A DNA stretch of 64,000 nt from Dyella thiooxydans. GTDB lineage: Bacteria; Pseudomonadota; Gammaproteobacteria; Xanthomonadales; Rhodanobacteraceae. This document shows positions 1-12,531 of this stretch, in pieces. The position numbers were made by a program, and so were the translations under genes. Location of the stretch: positions 3,312,501 to 3,376,500 of the forward strand of contig NZ_CP014841.1 in the NCBI RefSeq assembly GCF_001641285.1. Direction: 5' to 3'. The notes under the pieces are model-generated. The model ran no database searches and had not been told where the DNA came from. It saw only the letters and a list, made by a program, of their open reading frames with translations. The number at the start of each line of letters is the position of its first letter. Positions within the stretch are counted from its first letter, which is position 1.

Positions 1-49
<49 letters not shown>

Positions 50-149
50 CGAGAAAGGCAGCACTTATCTGCTGCAAGACGTCCACACAAGACACCTGCA
101 CATCCGCACGCCACAGGGCGTGCATGGTCATTTCGACCGGAAGCTTTAT

Positions 150-226
<77 letters not shown>

Positions 227-236
227 CCAAGCACCT

Positions 237-312
237 GGGGCCATAGCTCAGCTGGGAGAGCACCTGCTTTGCAAGCAGGGGGTCGTCGGTTCGATCCCGA
301 CTGGCTCCACCA
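237..312 (+). tRNA. tRNA-Ala (anticodon TGC)
   Basis: A 76-base cloverleaf with acceptor stem GGGGCCA/TGGCTCC, anticodon TGC at 270-272 in the loop TTTGCAA, T-loop TTCGATC and an encoded CCA. It starts 10 bases after tRNA-Ile in the 16S-23S spacer and is cotranscribed with the rRNAs. Confidence 0.98.
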
Positions 313-388
313 GTTTTGAAACGAGCTTCTGACGGATGTGTAGCGCACACAAAAGATTTGAAACCGACCGGCGTTGAGGCCGGCACGG

Positions 389-401
389 TGTTCTTTGAAA
401 A
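389..401 (+). promoter_or_regulatory. boxA-like antitermination site in the 16S-23S spacer
   Basis: TGTTCTTTGAAAA resembles the rRNA boxA element (E. coli spacer: GCTCTTTAACAA), the Nus-factor binding site that keeps polymerase on long untranslated rRNA transcripts. It lies between tRNA-Ala and 23S, where spacer boxA elements are normally found. The call rests on sequence similarity and position. Confidence 0.6.
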
Positions 402-402
402 T

Positions 403-538
403 GTAAACGAGTGACAAGCGTTTTGGTTCAAACCGAACCGAGATGTGTCGTTGAGGCAAATGTAGCGACGTGTTGTTTGGCGGAATCCCGTTCCTGAGGA
501 GGAAAGGGAGTATGCCCCGAGGCGACTTGGGGTTATAT

Positions 539-546
<8 letters not shown>
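403..546 (+). repeat. 5' arms of two nested 23S precursor processing stems
   Basis: Two segments here are exact reverse complements of segments downstream of 23S. Bases 403-420 match 3473-3490 (18 of 18), and 526-546 match 3408-3428 (21 of 21). The outer arm is extended by CGAGATGT at 439-446, which pairs with 3452-3459. The inner arm includes the first bases of 23S and is the expected RNase III processing stalk. The outer arm would close a second helix around it. Confidence 0.85.
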
Positions 547-3407
<2,861 letters not shown>

Positions 3408-3415
<8 letters not shown>

Positions 3416-3490
3416 ATATAACCCCAAGACGCTTCGCTTCTCTTCAGCGAAACATCTCGATCGGTTCCAAATCGCTTGTCACTCGTTTAC
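3408..3490 (+). repeat. 3' arms of two nested 23S precursor processing stems
   Basis: Partners of the arms at 403-546. Bases 3408-3428 complete the inner stalk that begins within 23S helix 1. Bases 3473-3490 complete an outer 18-bp helix, with 3452-3459 adding to it. The spacer to 5S otherwise shows no gene. Confidence 0.85.
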
Positions 3491-3532
3491 CCCTTTAGCC
3501 GGTCCGGCGCTCCAAGCGCTGACCGCACCCCT

Positions 3533-3648
3533 TCCCTGGCGGCTATAGCGCTGTGGCCCCACCCGATCCCATCCCGAACTCGGAAGTGAAACGCAGCCGC
3601 GCCGATGGTAGTGTGCATCCGCATGCAAGAGTAGGTCACTGCCAGGGA
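3533..3648 (+). rRNA. 5S ribosomal RNA
   Basis: About 116 bases with the 5S core CCCATCCCGAACTCGGAAGT and GCCGATGGTAGTGTG. The terminal helix is formed by TCCCTGGCGG at the start and TGCCAGGGA at the end. It is the last gene of the rRNA operon and is followed within 10 bases by a terminator. Confidence 0.97.
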
Positions 3649-3656
3649 CCTTTTTC

Positions 3657-3688
3657 AAAAAGCCCCCTCCGTCAGGAGGGGGCTTTTT
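3657..3688 (+). terminator. Rho-independent terminator of the rRNA operon
   Basis: A 9-bp GC-rich stem (GCCCCCTCC / GGAGGGGGC) with a GTCA loop is flanked by five A's and followed by five T's. It can work in either direction. It is placed directly after 5S as expected for the end of an rrn transcript. Confidence 0.95.
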
Positions 3689-3793
3689 ATTTACGCCCCT
3701 TCCGACCAGCAATGCGCTTTTGGGCCATGGTGCCCGGCACCTGCGACGCGAGGCGTGGAATACTCCCGATTCTGTCCACCTTTCGGACATCTC

Positions 3794-4477
3794 ATGTTCG
3801 TCCACGTCGATAATCGTCGTCGCACCCGCCTGCACTGGGCGACGCTGCTGCTGGTAAGCGTCTGTGTCGTCTGTTTCGTAAGCCTGGCCCTGATGCGTCC
3901 GCCCGAGCGCGTCTCGTGGCTGCTCGACTGGGGAACCATCCCGGCGAACATCTTCGACATCAAGCAGCCCTTCCTTCCCCAGCTGACCGATCCTGCACTG
4001 CTGCGGCTGTTCACCGCGTTGTTCATCCATGTCGAGTGGACGCATCTGCTCGGAAACCTGCTGTTCCTTGCCATCTTCGGGCTGCCGGCCGAGCGGTCGA
4101 TGGGCTCGCTGCGCTTCCTGACCCTTTTCGTTGTCGGCGGTATGGCCTCGAACCTCGTCGGGGCGCTCTCGCTGGCAGGCGTCCTGCGGCCGATCATCGG
4201 CTGCAGCGGAGCGGTGTCGGCGGTGCTGGGTGCCTACGTCGCGCTGTTTCCCCGGGCCAGGCTGGGGCTGGTGCTTCCGCTGGGTCTTTACCTGGAATTC
4301 GTGCGCGTGCCGGCATTCCTGTTGATCGGCATCTGGGTGCTGCTGCAACTGCTGTTCAGCTATGCCGGCCCGAGCTATGGCGCGGTAGTGTGGTGGACCC
4401 ACATCGCCGGGTTTCTGTTCGGTTTGCTGTTTGCCCTGTTTTCGCGTGACGCGATCGTGCGCCGTATGCGCCACTGA
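3794..4477 (+). CDS. Rhomboid family intramembrane serine protease
   Basis: A 227-residue integral membrane protein that should cut transmembrane substrates within the bilayer. The rhomboid hallmarks are visible. HxxWTHLLGN at about 79-88 follows the first helices. The catalytic serine motif GCSG is at 136-139 (Ser138). The partner histidine His203 sits in the last helix (WWTHIAGFLFG). Six or so hydrophobic segments span residues 15-215. The ATG start was preferred over an in-frame GTG at 3755, which would add 13 residues; neither has a strong ribosome-binding site. The DUF1820 gene follows after 11 bases and is probably cotranscribed. The physiological substrate cannot be inferred. Confidence 0.9.
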   Translation: MFVHVDNRRRTRLHWATLLLVSVCVVCFVSLALMRPPERVSWLLDWGTIPANIFDIKQPFLPQLTDPALLRLFTALFIHVEWTHLLGNLLFLAIFGLPAERSMGSLRFLTLFVVGGMASNLVGALSLAGVLRPIIGCSGAVSAVLGAYVALFPRARLGLVLPLGLYLEFVRVPAFLLIGIWVLLQLLFSYAGPSYGAVVWWTHIAGFLFGLLFALFSRDAIVRRMRH

Positions 4478-4488
4478 GTCGGAATCCC

Positions 4489-4812
4489 ATGCGCAACAAG
4501 AAGCTCTACAAGATCACTTTCCTGCATCTGGGCAAGTCGTACGAGTTGTATGCGCGGCATGTGGCCACGAGTTCGCTGTGGGGGTTCATCGAAGTTGGTG
4601 AGCTGGTGTTCGAGCCTGCTGGGGAGGGACTCCTTGTCGATCCGACCGAGGAACGCCTGCGCGAGGAGTTCGGGGATACCCGCGTATTGCACCTGCCGAT
4701 GCAGGCGTTGCTCCGCATCGAAGAGGTCGAGCGCAAGGGAAGCATGAGCATCCGCGATGCTGCGGACGGTCAGAAGGTCACGCCGTTCCCCTTGCCGCCG
4801 AAGCCGCGTTGA
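4489..4812 (+). CDS. DUF1820 family protein
   Basis: A 107-residue soluble protein of a small family (DUF1820, COG4517) of unknown function known from gammaproteobacteria. The N-terminus (RNKKLYKITFLHLGKSYELYA) and the middle (GFIEVGELVF, then a run of acidic and basic residues) are typical of the family. The C-terminus is a proline-rich tail. No signal peptide, membrane segment or catalytic motif is visible. It sits 11 bases after the rhomboid gene in the same direction and is tail-to-tail with the amidotransferase gene. Confidence 0.8.
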   Translation: MRNKKLYKITFLHLGKSYELYARHVATSSLWGFIEVGELVFEPAGEGLLVDPTEERLREEFGDTRVLHLPMQALLRIEEVERKGSMSIRDAADGQKVTPFPLPPKPR

Positions 4813-4822
4813 CCGCTCCGCC

Positions 4823-5545
4823 TCAGCGATCCAGCGCGTGGTGTCGGACGAAGCCGCGCAGCAGCCTGCGAGCGTAAGGAGTCGGATTGACCGACGCATA
4901 GATCTGCCGTTCATCGCTGCCTTCCCGGCGCATGTCATGCCGCTTGCGATGAATGTACGCGCGCATGATCTCGGCGTTGAATTCGGGATGGAACTGTACG
5001 CTCAGCGCGTTCGGGCCGTATCGCAGCAGATGATGAGGATCCCGGGCGGAGCGGGCCAGTACACGGGCGCCGGCGGGGAGTTCGAGTACGCTCTGTTCGT
5101 GGGTGGTATGAGCGTGGAAGCGATCCGGCAGTGCACCGGCCACGGGGTCATCGACTGCTTCGGCCAGCCGCTCGATGGGCAAGGTGCCGATCTCGCGTCC
5201 CCCAGGCAGGTAACCGACGCGACCACCGAGGGCATGCGCCAGCAACTGATGGCCGTAGCAGACTCCGAACAGCGGCAGTCCACGATCCATCGCGGACCGG
5301 ATCCACCCGGCGGTCCGCTCACTCCATGCCGCGCGGTCGGTCACCATGCACGCCGAGCCGGTGATGAACGCGCCAGCCACCTCGCCGGGATCGGGGAGCG
5401 CCTCTCCGGACACCACGTCGATCTCCCGCACACGTTCGCGCGCCAGGCCCGTGGCCACCCGGAACCACTGCGGAAAATCGCCGTGCCGCGCACGTATCGG
5501 GGTGGGCGCGGACCCGGTCCGGATGACAAGTACCGGGGCCTTCAT
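4823..5545 (-). CDS. Class I glutamine amidotransferase (GuaA-like domain protein)
   Basis: A 240-residue single-domain glutaminase of the COG0518 type. The nucleophile is Cys96 in FGVCYGHQLLAHALGG, with the catalytic His186 and Glu188 in VQFHPEF. No synthetase domain is attached, so it either supplies ammonia to a partner protein or hydrolyses gamma-glutamyl amides; the substrate is unknown. The ATG start overlaps the stop of the upstream ATPase gene by 4 bases (ATGA), which fixes the start and suggests coupled translation. That pairing with a type II secretion-like ATPase has no obvious metabolic logic. Confidence 0.85.
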   Translation of the reverse strand: MKAPVLVIRTGSAPTPIRARHGDFPQWFRVATGLARERVREIDVVSGEALPDPGEVAGAFITGSACMVTDRAAWSERTAGWIRSAMDRGLPLFGVCYGHQLLAHALGGRVGYLPGGREIGTLPIERLAEAVDDPVAGALPDRFHAHTTHEQSVLELPAGARVLARSARDPHHLLRYGPNALSVQFHPEFNAEIMRAYIHRKRHDMRREGSDERQIYASVNPTPYARRLLRGFVRHHALDR

Positions 5546-7368
5546 GCGGCAGACGAGGTGTCCGACGGGTCGATCGGCGGGAGCACGGTGAGTACTTCCT
5601 TCACCGTGGTCAGGCCCAGCGCCACCTGGTCGGCGGCGGAGATACGCAATGGACGCATGCCCTCGGCCAGCGCCGCGCGGCTGAGACTGGCCAGATCGAG
5701 CTGCGGCGAAACCAGGGCGCGCAGCGACCGACCCAGCGACAGCATCTCGTAGATGCCGGTACGCCCCATGAAGCCGGTGTTGCGGCACTCCAGGCAGCCG
5801 ACCGGACGGTAGACCGTCTCCGGCAGAGGCACGGTCCAGCCGTGAGTGAGGGCGATCCATTCGTCCGGATCCTGCGCGGCCGGTTCCTTGCAGTAGGCGC
5901 AGAGCGTGCGCACCAGCCGCTGCGCCACCACGCCGGTGAGTGTGGACTGGATGAGGTAGTGCGGAACACCCAGGTCGAGCAGGCGGGTGATCGCGCTGGG
6001 GGCGTCGTTGGTGTGCAGGGTGGACAGCACCAGGTGACCGGTCAGCGATGCCTGCACCGCCATCTGCGCCGTGGGTAGATCGCGGATCTCGCCGATCATG
6101 ATGATGTCCGGGTCCTGCCGCAGCAGGGTCCGCACGCCGGCGGCGAAGTCCAGGTCGATCGATGCCTGCACCTGCATCTGGTTCAGCTCGGGGCTGACCA
6201 TTTCGATCGGATCCTCGACCGTGCACACGTTCAGCTCCGGCGTCGCCAGGTGCTTGAGCGTGGAGTACAGCGTGGTGGTCTTGCCCGAACCGGTGGGGCC
6301 GGTCACCAGCACGATACCGTGGGGCCGCTCCACCATCGACCGCCAGGTCGATCCCTCCTGTTCCGAAAAGCCGAGCTGCTCGAAACTCTTCGACACGATG
6401 TCCGGATCGAAGATGCGCATCACCACCTTCTCGCCGAAGGCGGTCGGCATGGTGGACAGGCGCAGCTCCACTTCACGGCCGGCGGCGGAGCGGGTCTTGA
6501 TGCGTCCATCCTGGGGTCGGCGCTTTTCCGATACGTCCATGCGACCGAGGATCTTGATACGCGAGGTCACCGCGGTCATCACCGGTGGCGGCAGCTCGAA
6601 CACCTTGTGCATCACGCCGTCGATACGGAAGCGCAGATTGCCGGCTTCGCGCCGCGGTTCGAGATGGATGTCCGAGGCGCGTTGTTCGAATGCGTACTGC
6701 AGCAACCAGTCGACGATGTGCACGACATGGCGGTCGTCGGCACCGACCTCCCCGGTCTTGCCCAGTTCGACCAACTGCTCGAAATTGAGCACGGCCGAGG
6801 CGTCGTAGCCACCCGCGCCCTTGGCGTCCTGCGCCAGCTGGATCGAGCGCTGGACGCCGTAGAATTCCTGCAGGTACCGGTGGATGTCCAGTGGATTGGA
6901 CACCACGCGCAGCACGTCGCGCCGGAGCATGTGCGCCAGATCGCGCGCCCAGCCGGCGTCGAACGGCTCGCAAGTCGCGAACGTGATGGCCTCCGGCGAT
7001 GCGGCGACCGGCAGGATGCGATGACGCTGCGCATAGGCAAGGCTGACCGTCTGGGTCACCGCCGCCACATTGATGCGCATCGGGTCGATCTTCAGGTAGG
7101 GTAGGTCGGCCTGTCGGGCTACCCACTCGGTCAGCGTCTCCAACCCCAGTGGTCGCCCCGGCTCCCGGCGGTTGGGCAACTTGGCCTGCGAGACTACGAC
7201 CAGCGGATGCAGCTCCACCGTGCTGCGTCCTGCGCGATGGCCCATGCGTACCTGTCGGGCGTCGTCGGCAGCGAGATAGCCATCCACCACCAGGGCGGCG
7301 AGCACTTCGTCCAGCTCGAGGCGATGACGCCGGCCGAGCAGCGGAGCACCTTGCGGGGAGGTGGCCAT
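5542..7368 (-). CDS. GspE/PulE/PilB-type secretion ATPase, stand-alone
   Basis: A 608-residue hexameric ATPase of the type II secretion/type IV pilus extension family. An N-terminal GspE domain (about 20-180) is followed by the ATPase core. Walker A is GPTGSGKT (357-364), the Asp box is around 380-389, Walker B is in [14 protein letters not shown] (417-430) and the His box is STLHTND (449-455). A zinc-binding tetracysteine (Cys490/Cys493 and Cys525/Cys528) is present, as in GspE and PilB. All catalytic parts are intact. No other secretion or pilus gene is in the window, so this is an orphan paralogue. Its stop overlaps the amidotransferase start. It is divergent from glyQ. Confidence 0.92.
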   Translation of the reverse strand: MATSPQGAPLLGRRHRLELDEVLAALVVDGYLAADDARQVRMGHRAGRSTVELHPLVVVSQAKLPNRREPGRPLGLETLTEWVARQADLPYLKIDPMRINVAAVTQTVSLAYAQRHRILPVAASPEAITFATCEPFDAGWARDLAHMLRRDVLRVVSNPLDIHRYLQEFYGVQRSIQLAQDAKGAGGYDASAVLNFEQLVELGKTGEVGADDRHVVHIVDWLLQYAFEQRASDIHLEPRREAGNLRFRIDGVMHKVFELPPPVMTAVTSRIKILGRMDVSEKRRPQDGRIKTRSAAGREVELRLSTMPTAFGEKVVMRIFDPDIVSKSFEQLGFSEQEGSTWRSMVERPHGIVLVTGPTGSGKTTTLYSTLKHLATPELNVCTVEDPIEMVSPELNQMQVQASIDLDFAAGVRTLLRQDPDIIMIGEIRDLPTAQMAVQASLTGHLVLSTLHTNDAPSAITRLLDLGVPHYLIQSTLTGVVAQRLVRTLCAYCKEPAAQDPDEWIALTHGWTVPLPETVYRPVGCLECRNTGFMGRTGIYEMLSLGRSLRALVSPQLDLASLSRAALAEGMRPLRISAADQVALGLTTVKEVLTVLPPIDPSDTSSAA

Positions 7369-7406
7369 GAAGGGAAGGGAACTCCTGCTGTCCTGGGTGC
7401 CGAAAA

Positions 7407-7435
7407 GCTGGCCGCGATGCGGTCCCGGCTATACT
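7407..7435 (+). promoter_or_regulatory. Possible sigma-70 promoter of glyQS
   Basis: TATACT at 7430-7435 matches the -10 consensus at five of six positions and lies 30 bases upstream of the glyQ start. The -35 region (GCTGGC at 7407-7412, 17-base spacing) is poor, so activity would depend mainly on the -10. Confidence 0.4.
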
Positions 7436-7465
7436 AACGCGCTTTATCCCAGGTCACGGAAAGCC

Positions 7466-8370
<905 letters not shown>

Positions 8371-8374
<4 letters not shown>

Positions 8375-10515
8375 GCGCCGCCAAGCCGTTGCTGATCGAA
8401 CTGGGCACCGAGGAACTGCCGCCGAAGGCGCTGGACGAACTGGCCGCCGCGTTCGCCCGCGGCGTCTGCGATGGACTGGCCCGACGTGGCATCGAGGCCG
8501 GCCTGGATGCCGCCCGGGTCTATGCCACACCGCGCCGTCTGGCGGTCTATGTACCGGATGTGGCGTTCGCCCAGCCAGAGCAGGTGATCGAGCGTCGCGG
8601 CCCTGCGGTGTCTGCAGGTATCGGCGCGGACGGCCAGCCGGCCAAGGCGCTGCTGGGCTTCGCCCAGTCCTGCGGCGTGGGCGTGGACGCGCTGGAAAAG
8701 CTCGAGACCGACAAGGGCGCGTGGTTCGTCTACCGCAGCGTGAAGCCCGGCCAGCTGGTCGCCGACCTGGTGCCGGAGATCGTCGCCGAGGCGCTGAAGG
8801 CGCTGCCGATCCCCAAGCCGATGCGCTGGTCCGACCATGACTACAGCTTCGTCCGTCCGGTGCACTGGCTGGTGATGCTGCACGGAACCACCATCATCGA
8901 CGGCGAGGTGCTCGGCCTGAAGAGCGGGCGCAAGTCGCGCGGCCATCGCTTCATGCATCCGCAGCCGATCCACGTGGTCGACGCGGACAGCTGGGAGGAC
9001 GCGCTGCTCGCCGCCAAGGTGATCGCCGACCCGGCCGTCCGTCGTGCCCGTATCCGCGATGAAGTGGCCCGCGTTGCCGCGCAGACTGGCGGCGTGCCGC
9101 GCCTGGACGACGCGCTGCTGGACGAGATCGCCAACCTCACCGAGTGGCCGGTGGCGATCGCCTGCACCTTCGAGCCGGAATTCCTCGCCGTGCCGCCGGA
9201 GGCGCTGGTCACCACGATGGAGGCGAACCAGAAATTCGTCCCGGTGTTCGACGCCGAGGGGCAGCTCACGGAGCACTTCATCGGCATCGCCAACGTCGAC
9301 AGCCGGGATCCGGCGGAGATCCGCAAGGGCTACGAGCGGGTGATCCGCCCGCGCTTCGCCGACGCCAAGTTCTTCTGGGACGAAGACCTGAAAACGCCGC
9401 TGGCCAGCTACCAGGAGGCGCTGAAGAACGTCACCTACCAGCAGTCGCTGGGCAGCCTGTGGGACAAGACCGTACGCGTGGCCGAGCTGGCCCGCGTCAT
9501 CGCCAGTCGGGTCGGTGTCGATGCCGGTGCCACCACCCGTGCCGCCAGCCTCGCCAAGTGCGATCTGCTGACCCGCATGGTGGGCGAGTTTCCCGAGCTG
9601 CAGGGGGTGATGGGCCGTTACTACGCCAGCCGGCAGGGTGAGCCCGAGGCCGTGGCTCTGGCGCTGGACAGCTTTTACCAGCCGCGCTTCGCCGGCGATG
9701 CCATCGCTGCGGACGCCGTGGGCCGGGTGATCGCGGTGGCCGAGCGTCTGGACACCCTGGCAGGCATTTTCGCGGTCGGCCTGAAACCCAGCGGAAGCAA
9801 GGATCCGTTCGCGCTGCGCCGCGCTGCGCTGGGTCTGGCGCGCACCCTGGTCGAAGCCGGCCTGGAGATCGATCTGGATGCCGCGTTTGCCGAAGCCCTG
9901 GAGCTGCTGCCGGACGCTGCCCTGCAGGCAGGCATCAAGCCCGCCAGGGACGGCAGCCAGCGGCAGCTCGACGCCGGACAGCGCCGCGCCGAGCTGCGCC
10001 GCGAACTGCATGAGTTCGTGCTCGACCGCCTGCGCGGCTACTACGCCGAGCGAGGCTTCGACGGACAGTCGTTCGAGGCCGTGCTGGCCGTTGCGCCGGC
10101 GAGCCTGGCCGACTTCGACCGTCGCCTGCGTGCGCTGGCCGATTTTTCTCGTCGCCCCGAGGCGGGCAGCCTGGCCGCTGCCAACAAGCGCGTGGCCAAT
10201 CTGTTGCGCAAGCAGGCTGAGGAGTCCGGCGCGGCCGTGGCCCGGGCCGTGGATCCGGCGCGCTTCGAGCTGCCCGCCGAGCGCGCACTCGCCGATGCGC
10301 TGGAAGCGGCCGACCGGGACACCCGGGAGGCGTGGGACGCGCGCGACTACGGTCGTGTGCTGGAGCGTCTCGCCCTGCTGCAGGGTCCGGTGGACGCGTT
10401 CTTCGACGCCGTGCTGGTGAATGCCGAAGACCCGGCCGTGCGCGCCAATCGCCTGGCCCTGCTCGCCCATCTGAAATCGCAGTTCAGCGCCGTGGCCGAC
10501 ATCGCGCTGCTATAG
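8371..10515 (+). CDS. glyS: Glycine--tRNA ligase, beta subunit
   Basis: A 714-residue beta subunit of glycyl-tRNA synthetase, needed for tRNA binding and for activity of the alpha2-beta2 enzyme. The N-terminus [15 protein letters not shown] and the core [25 protein letters not shown] are characteristic. A C-terminal DALR anticodon-binding-like region covers about 580-700. The start is fixed by the 4-base overlap with glyQ. A hairpin terminator follows 12 bases after the stop. Confidence 0.97.
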
Positions 10516-10527
10516 GCCGGACAGCAG

Positions 10528-10555
10528 AAGGGCAGCGCCGTCTGGCGCTGCCCTT
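10528..10555. terminator. Hairpin terminator between glyS and the XRE regulator gene
   Basis: A 12-bp perfect stem (AAGGGCAGCGCC / GGCGCTGCCCTT) with a GTCT loop lies between two converging genes. The tail is pyrimidine-rich (CCTTCC) but lacks a true T-run on the plus side, so efficiency is uncertain. Confidence 0.65.
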
Positions 10556-10578
10556 CCTTCCGGCTGGGATGGAGCGCC

Positions 10579-11202
10579 TCAAGCCAGCGCGGGGAGATCC
10601 TGCCGGTTCCGTTCGGCCAGTGCCTGTTGAAACGCCAACAGCGCATCGGCATCGATGCGGGTGCCTTCCGGCCCGACGATCTCGTAGAGCGCCGCGAGCA
10701 TCCGCTCCTGCTCGGTCGGGCTCGGTTGCGTACCGGCCAGCGCCAGGTTCGATTGCAGCAGTCGCCGGGCGGCGGCCAGGCGCCGATCGTCACCGTGTCC
10801 GTCACTCGCCTGCTGGTGGCTGGCACCGAAGCCCTGTGCGAGCGACGGTTCCCGATTGCGGGTCGGTCCGCTCACTTCAGTCGTCGACTGCTCCTCCGAG
10901 GCCTTGCTCACGGCGTCCGGCTGGATTGCGCCTTCGCCGGCGACCAGCCACACCAAGGAGATGCCAAGGGTCTTGGCAAGCGTGACGCAGCGGGCACGCG
11001 AGGGGTCGCTGTTGCCGTCGCGCCAACTCCGCACCACGCCCTCGGAGAAGCCGCACATTCGTGCGATTTCGGTGGCGCTGCCGACGCGCTGGATGAGCAG
11101 GCGGATGCGCTCGGCGAAGCTGTTGCTGGGATTCGGAACCGGTTCGAGGCGGGGGCTCTCGGAGAGCGAAGGGGGAAGAAGCGATGCGCGGCGAGTGTTC
11201 AT
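10579..11202 (-). CDS. XRE-family HTH transcriptional regulator
   Basis: A 207-residue DNA-binding protein. The N-terminal third (about 28-87) is a Cro/CI-type helix-turn-helix, with the recognition region TEIARMCGFSEGVVRSWRDGNSD, followed by a Ser/Thr/Gln-rich linker (about 95-140). A helical C-terminal segment (about 141-207) has no recognised motif, but its spacing suggests dimerisation. It faces glyS tail-to-tail and is divergent from the lipoprotein gene, which it might regulate; that is inference only. Confidence 0.82.
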   Translation of the reverse strand: MNTRRASLLPPSLSESPRLEPVPNPSNSFAERIRLLIQRVGSATEIARMCGFSEGVVRSWRDGNSDPSRARCVTLAKTLGISLVWLVAGEGAIQPDAVSKASEEQSTTEVSGPTRNREPSLAQGFGASHQQASDGHGDDRRLAAARRLLQSNLALAGTQPSPTEQERMLAALYEIVGPEGTRIDADALLAFQQALAERNRQDLPALA

Positions 11203-11531
11203 GATCGTGCCAGGGGTTGGTGACCGCTAGGGGAAGGCGCCGGAACCGAGTCCCGGCACGCCAGCTGAATCTGGACAGCTTTTCAAGCCAGATCGTTCCT
11301 TCGAGAAGGACGAGCCGCTGCCATGCAGCCCTCTACAGACAACATCTTGCGGCTTTCCGCTCCCTTTCACCGTCGGTCCCGGGCAGTCACATCCGTGCAG
11401 CACGGCATCTTGACTTTTCCCGTCGAGCTTTTTTGGGCTAAGCTTGCCCACTTCCCCCGCGGTGCCTTGCGCGGCGCGAGCGCGCCTGACAGGGCTCGTG
11501 CCCGTTTCAAACCGTTCGATGAGGTTCCACG
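11203..11531. other. Intergenic region between XRE regulator and lipoprotein genes
   Basis: 329 bases between divergent genes with no convincing coding frame. A TTGACT at 11410-11415 lies upstream of the lipoprotein gene, but the nearest -10-like TAAGCT is 23 bases on, too far for a normal promoter. The length and divergence suggest that both promoters and operators lie here. Confidence 0.5.
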
Positions 11532-12419
11532 ATGCGCAAGGTAATTTGGTCGCTGGTTTCGGTGACGGCGCTGGCACTGGCCGGCTGCAACAGCTCCACC
11601 CAATCGCCTCAGGCGAACGGTGGCCCCGCCGACGCCGCTTCGGCTGCGGCTCCGCAGGCGAACAACAAGGTGACCGGCCAGATCACCCTGCGTGAACCGG
11701 CACAGCTCTCGCCGCAGGCCAAGCTCGAGGTGAGCCTGGTCGACGTGTCGGCGGCGCCGACCGACGCCAACGGCGATGCGACCGCCGCGGTTCCCAACGC
11801 GCCGATCGTCACCAAGACGATCTCGCCGGTCGGGTCGTTCCCGGTCAGCTTCGAGCTGGACTTCGATCCGGCCAAGATCAATCCGAACAACCTGTACGTG
11901 GTCAAGGCGCACATGGTGGACGGCGACCGCAACTACGAGATGCCGCTGCAGGCGCCGGTGCTGACCAAGGGCGCCAGCAATCAGGTTTCGATCCAGCTGG
12001 TCGCCCAGCAGACCCCGGCCGAAAAGGACCTCGCCGCGTTCGAGGACCTGAAGAAGCAGATCGGCGGCATGAAGATCAAGTCCGGCACCAAGCTGGAGAA
12101 GGATGCTTCGCGCGGCTGGCAGGTGTTCCGCCGCGACGGGCAGGTGCAGTTCATCCGCGAGCAGGTCGACTACGGTGACAAGGGCTTCACCGACACCGAC
12201 TACGCCTACAAGGCGGGCAAGCCGTGGGTGGCGGTGCAGCAGAAGAAGTCCAGCAAGGACGCCAAGACGGGCAGCACCGAGCAGGTGAGCTGGGACGTCG
12301 ATGGCAAGCCGGTACTGCATCAGGTGCTGAGCGGCGGCAAGACCAGCGATCTGTCCGACAGCGAGGCCGCAAGCCTCAAGAGCCAGGCCGAGAACATCCT
12401 CAAGCTCGCCGGCAAGTAA
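11532..12419 (+). CDS. YbaY/YscW-like outer-membrane lipoprotein
   Basis: A 295-residue predicted lipoprotein. The signal peptide ends in a lipobox LAGC, with lipidated Cys19. A low-complexity Ala/Gln linker precedes a beta-rich domain (about 46-155) that resembles the YscW/YbaY family (KVTGQITLRE, LSPQAKLEVSLVDVS, LYVVKAHMVDGDRNYEMP). The C-terminal half (about 165-295) is charged, lacks a known domain and looks periplasmic. Some YscW members are pilotins for type III secretion, but no such genes are present, so a general envelope role is more likely. A strong hairpin terminator follows. Confidence 0.8.
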   Translation: MRKVIWSLVSVTALALAGCNSSTQSPQANGGPADAASAAAPQANNKVTGQITLREPAQLSPQAKLEVSLVDVSAAPTDANGDATAAVPNAPIVTKTISPVGSFPVSFELDFDPAKINPNNLYVVKAHMVDGDRNYEMPLQAPVLTKGASNQVSIQLVAQQTPAEKDLAAFEDLKKQIGGMKIKSGTKLEKDASRGWQVFRRDGQVQFIREQVDYGDKGFTDTDYAYKAGKPWVAVQQKKSSKDAKTGSTEQVSWDVDGKPVLHQVLSGGKTSDLSDSEAASLKSQAENILKLAGK

Positions 12420-12481
12420 GCCTGCCTCGACATCCGCCTTCCGGGCCACGATTTCCGGCGTGCTCGGAATGGCCGGAAATG

Positions 12482-12513
12482 AAAAAGCCGTCCGCACTGC
12501 GGACGGCTTTTTT
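12482..12513. terminator. Bidirectional Rho-independent terminator
   Basis: A 9-bp stem (GCCGTCCGC / GCGGACGGC) with an ACT loop, preceded by five A's and followed by six T's. It serves the lipoprotein gene on the plus strand and the converging esterase gene on the minus strand. Confidence 0.95.
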
Positions 12514-12531
12514 GTTGGCCGGAAGGCCGGG

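Noticed and set aside
4823-6226. 467-codon frame joining part of the GspE region to the amidotransferase
   Set aside because: The first 227 codons are an off-frame reading of the ATPase gene; the true start is the ATG overlapping the ATPase stop.
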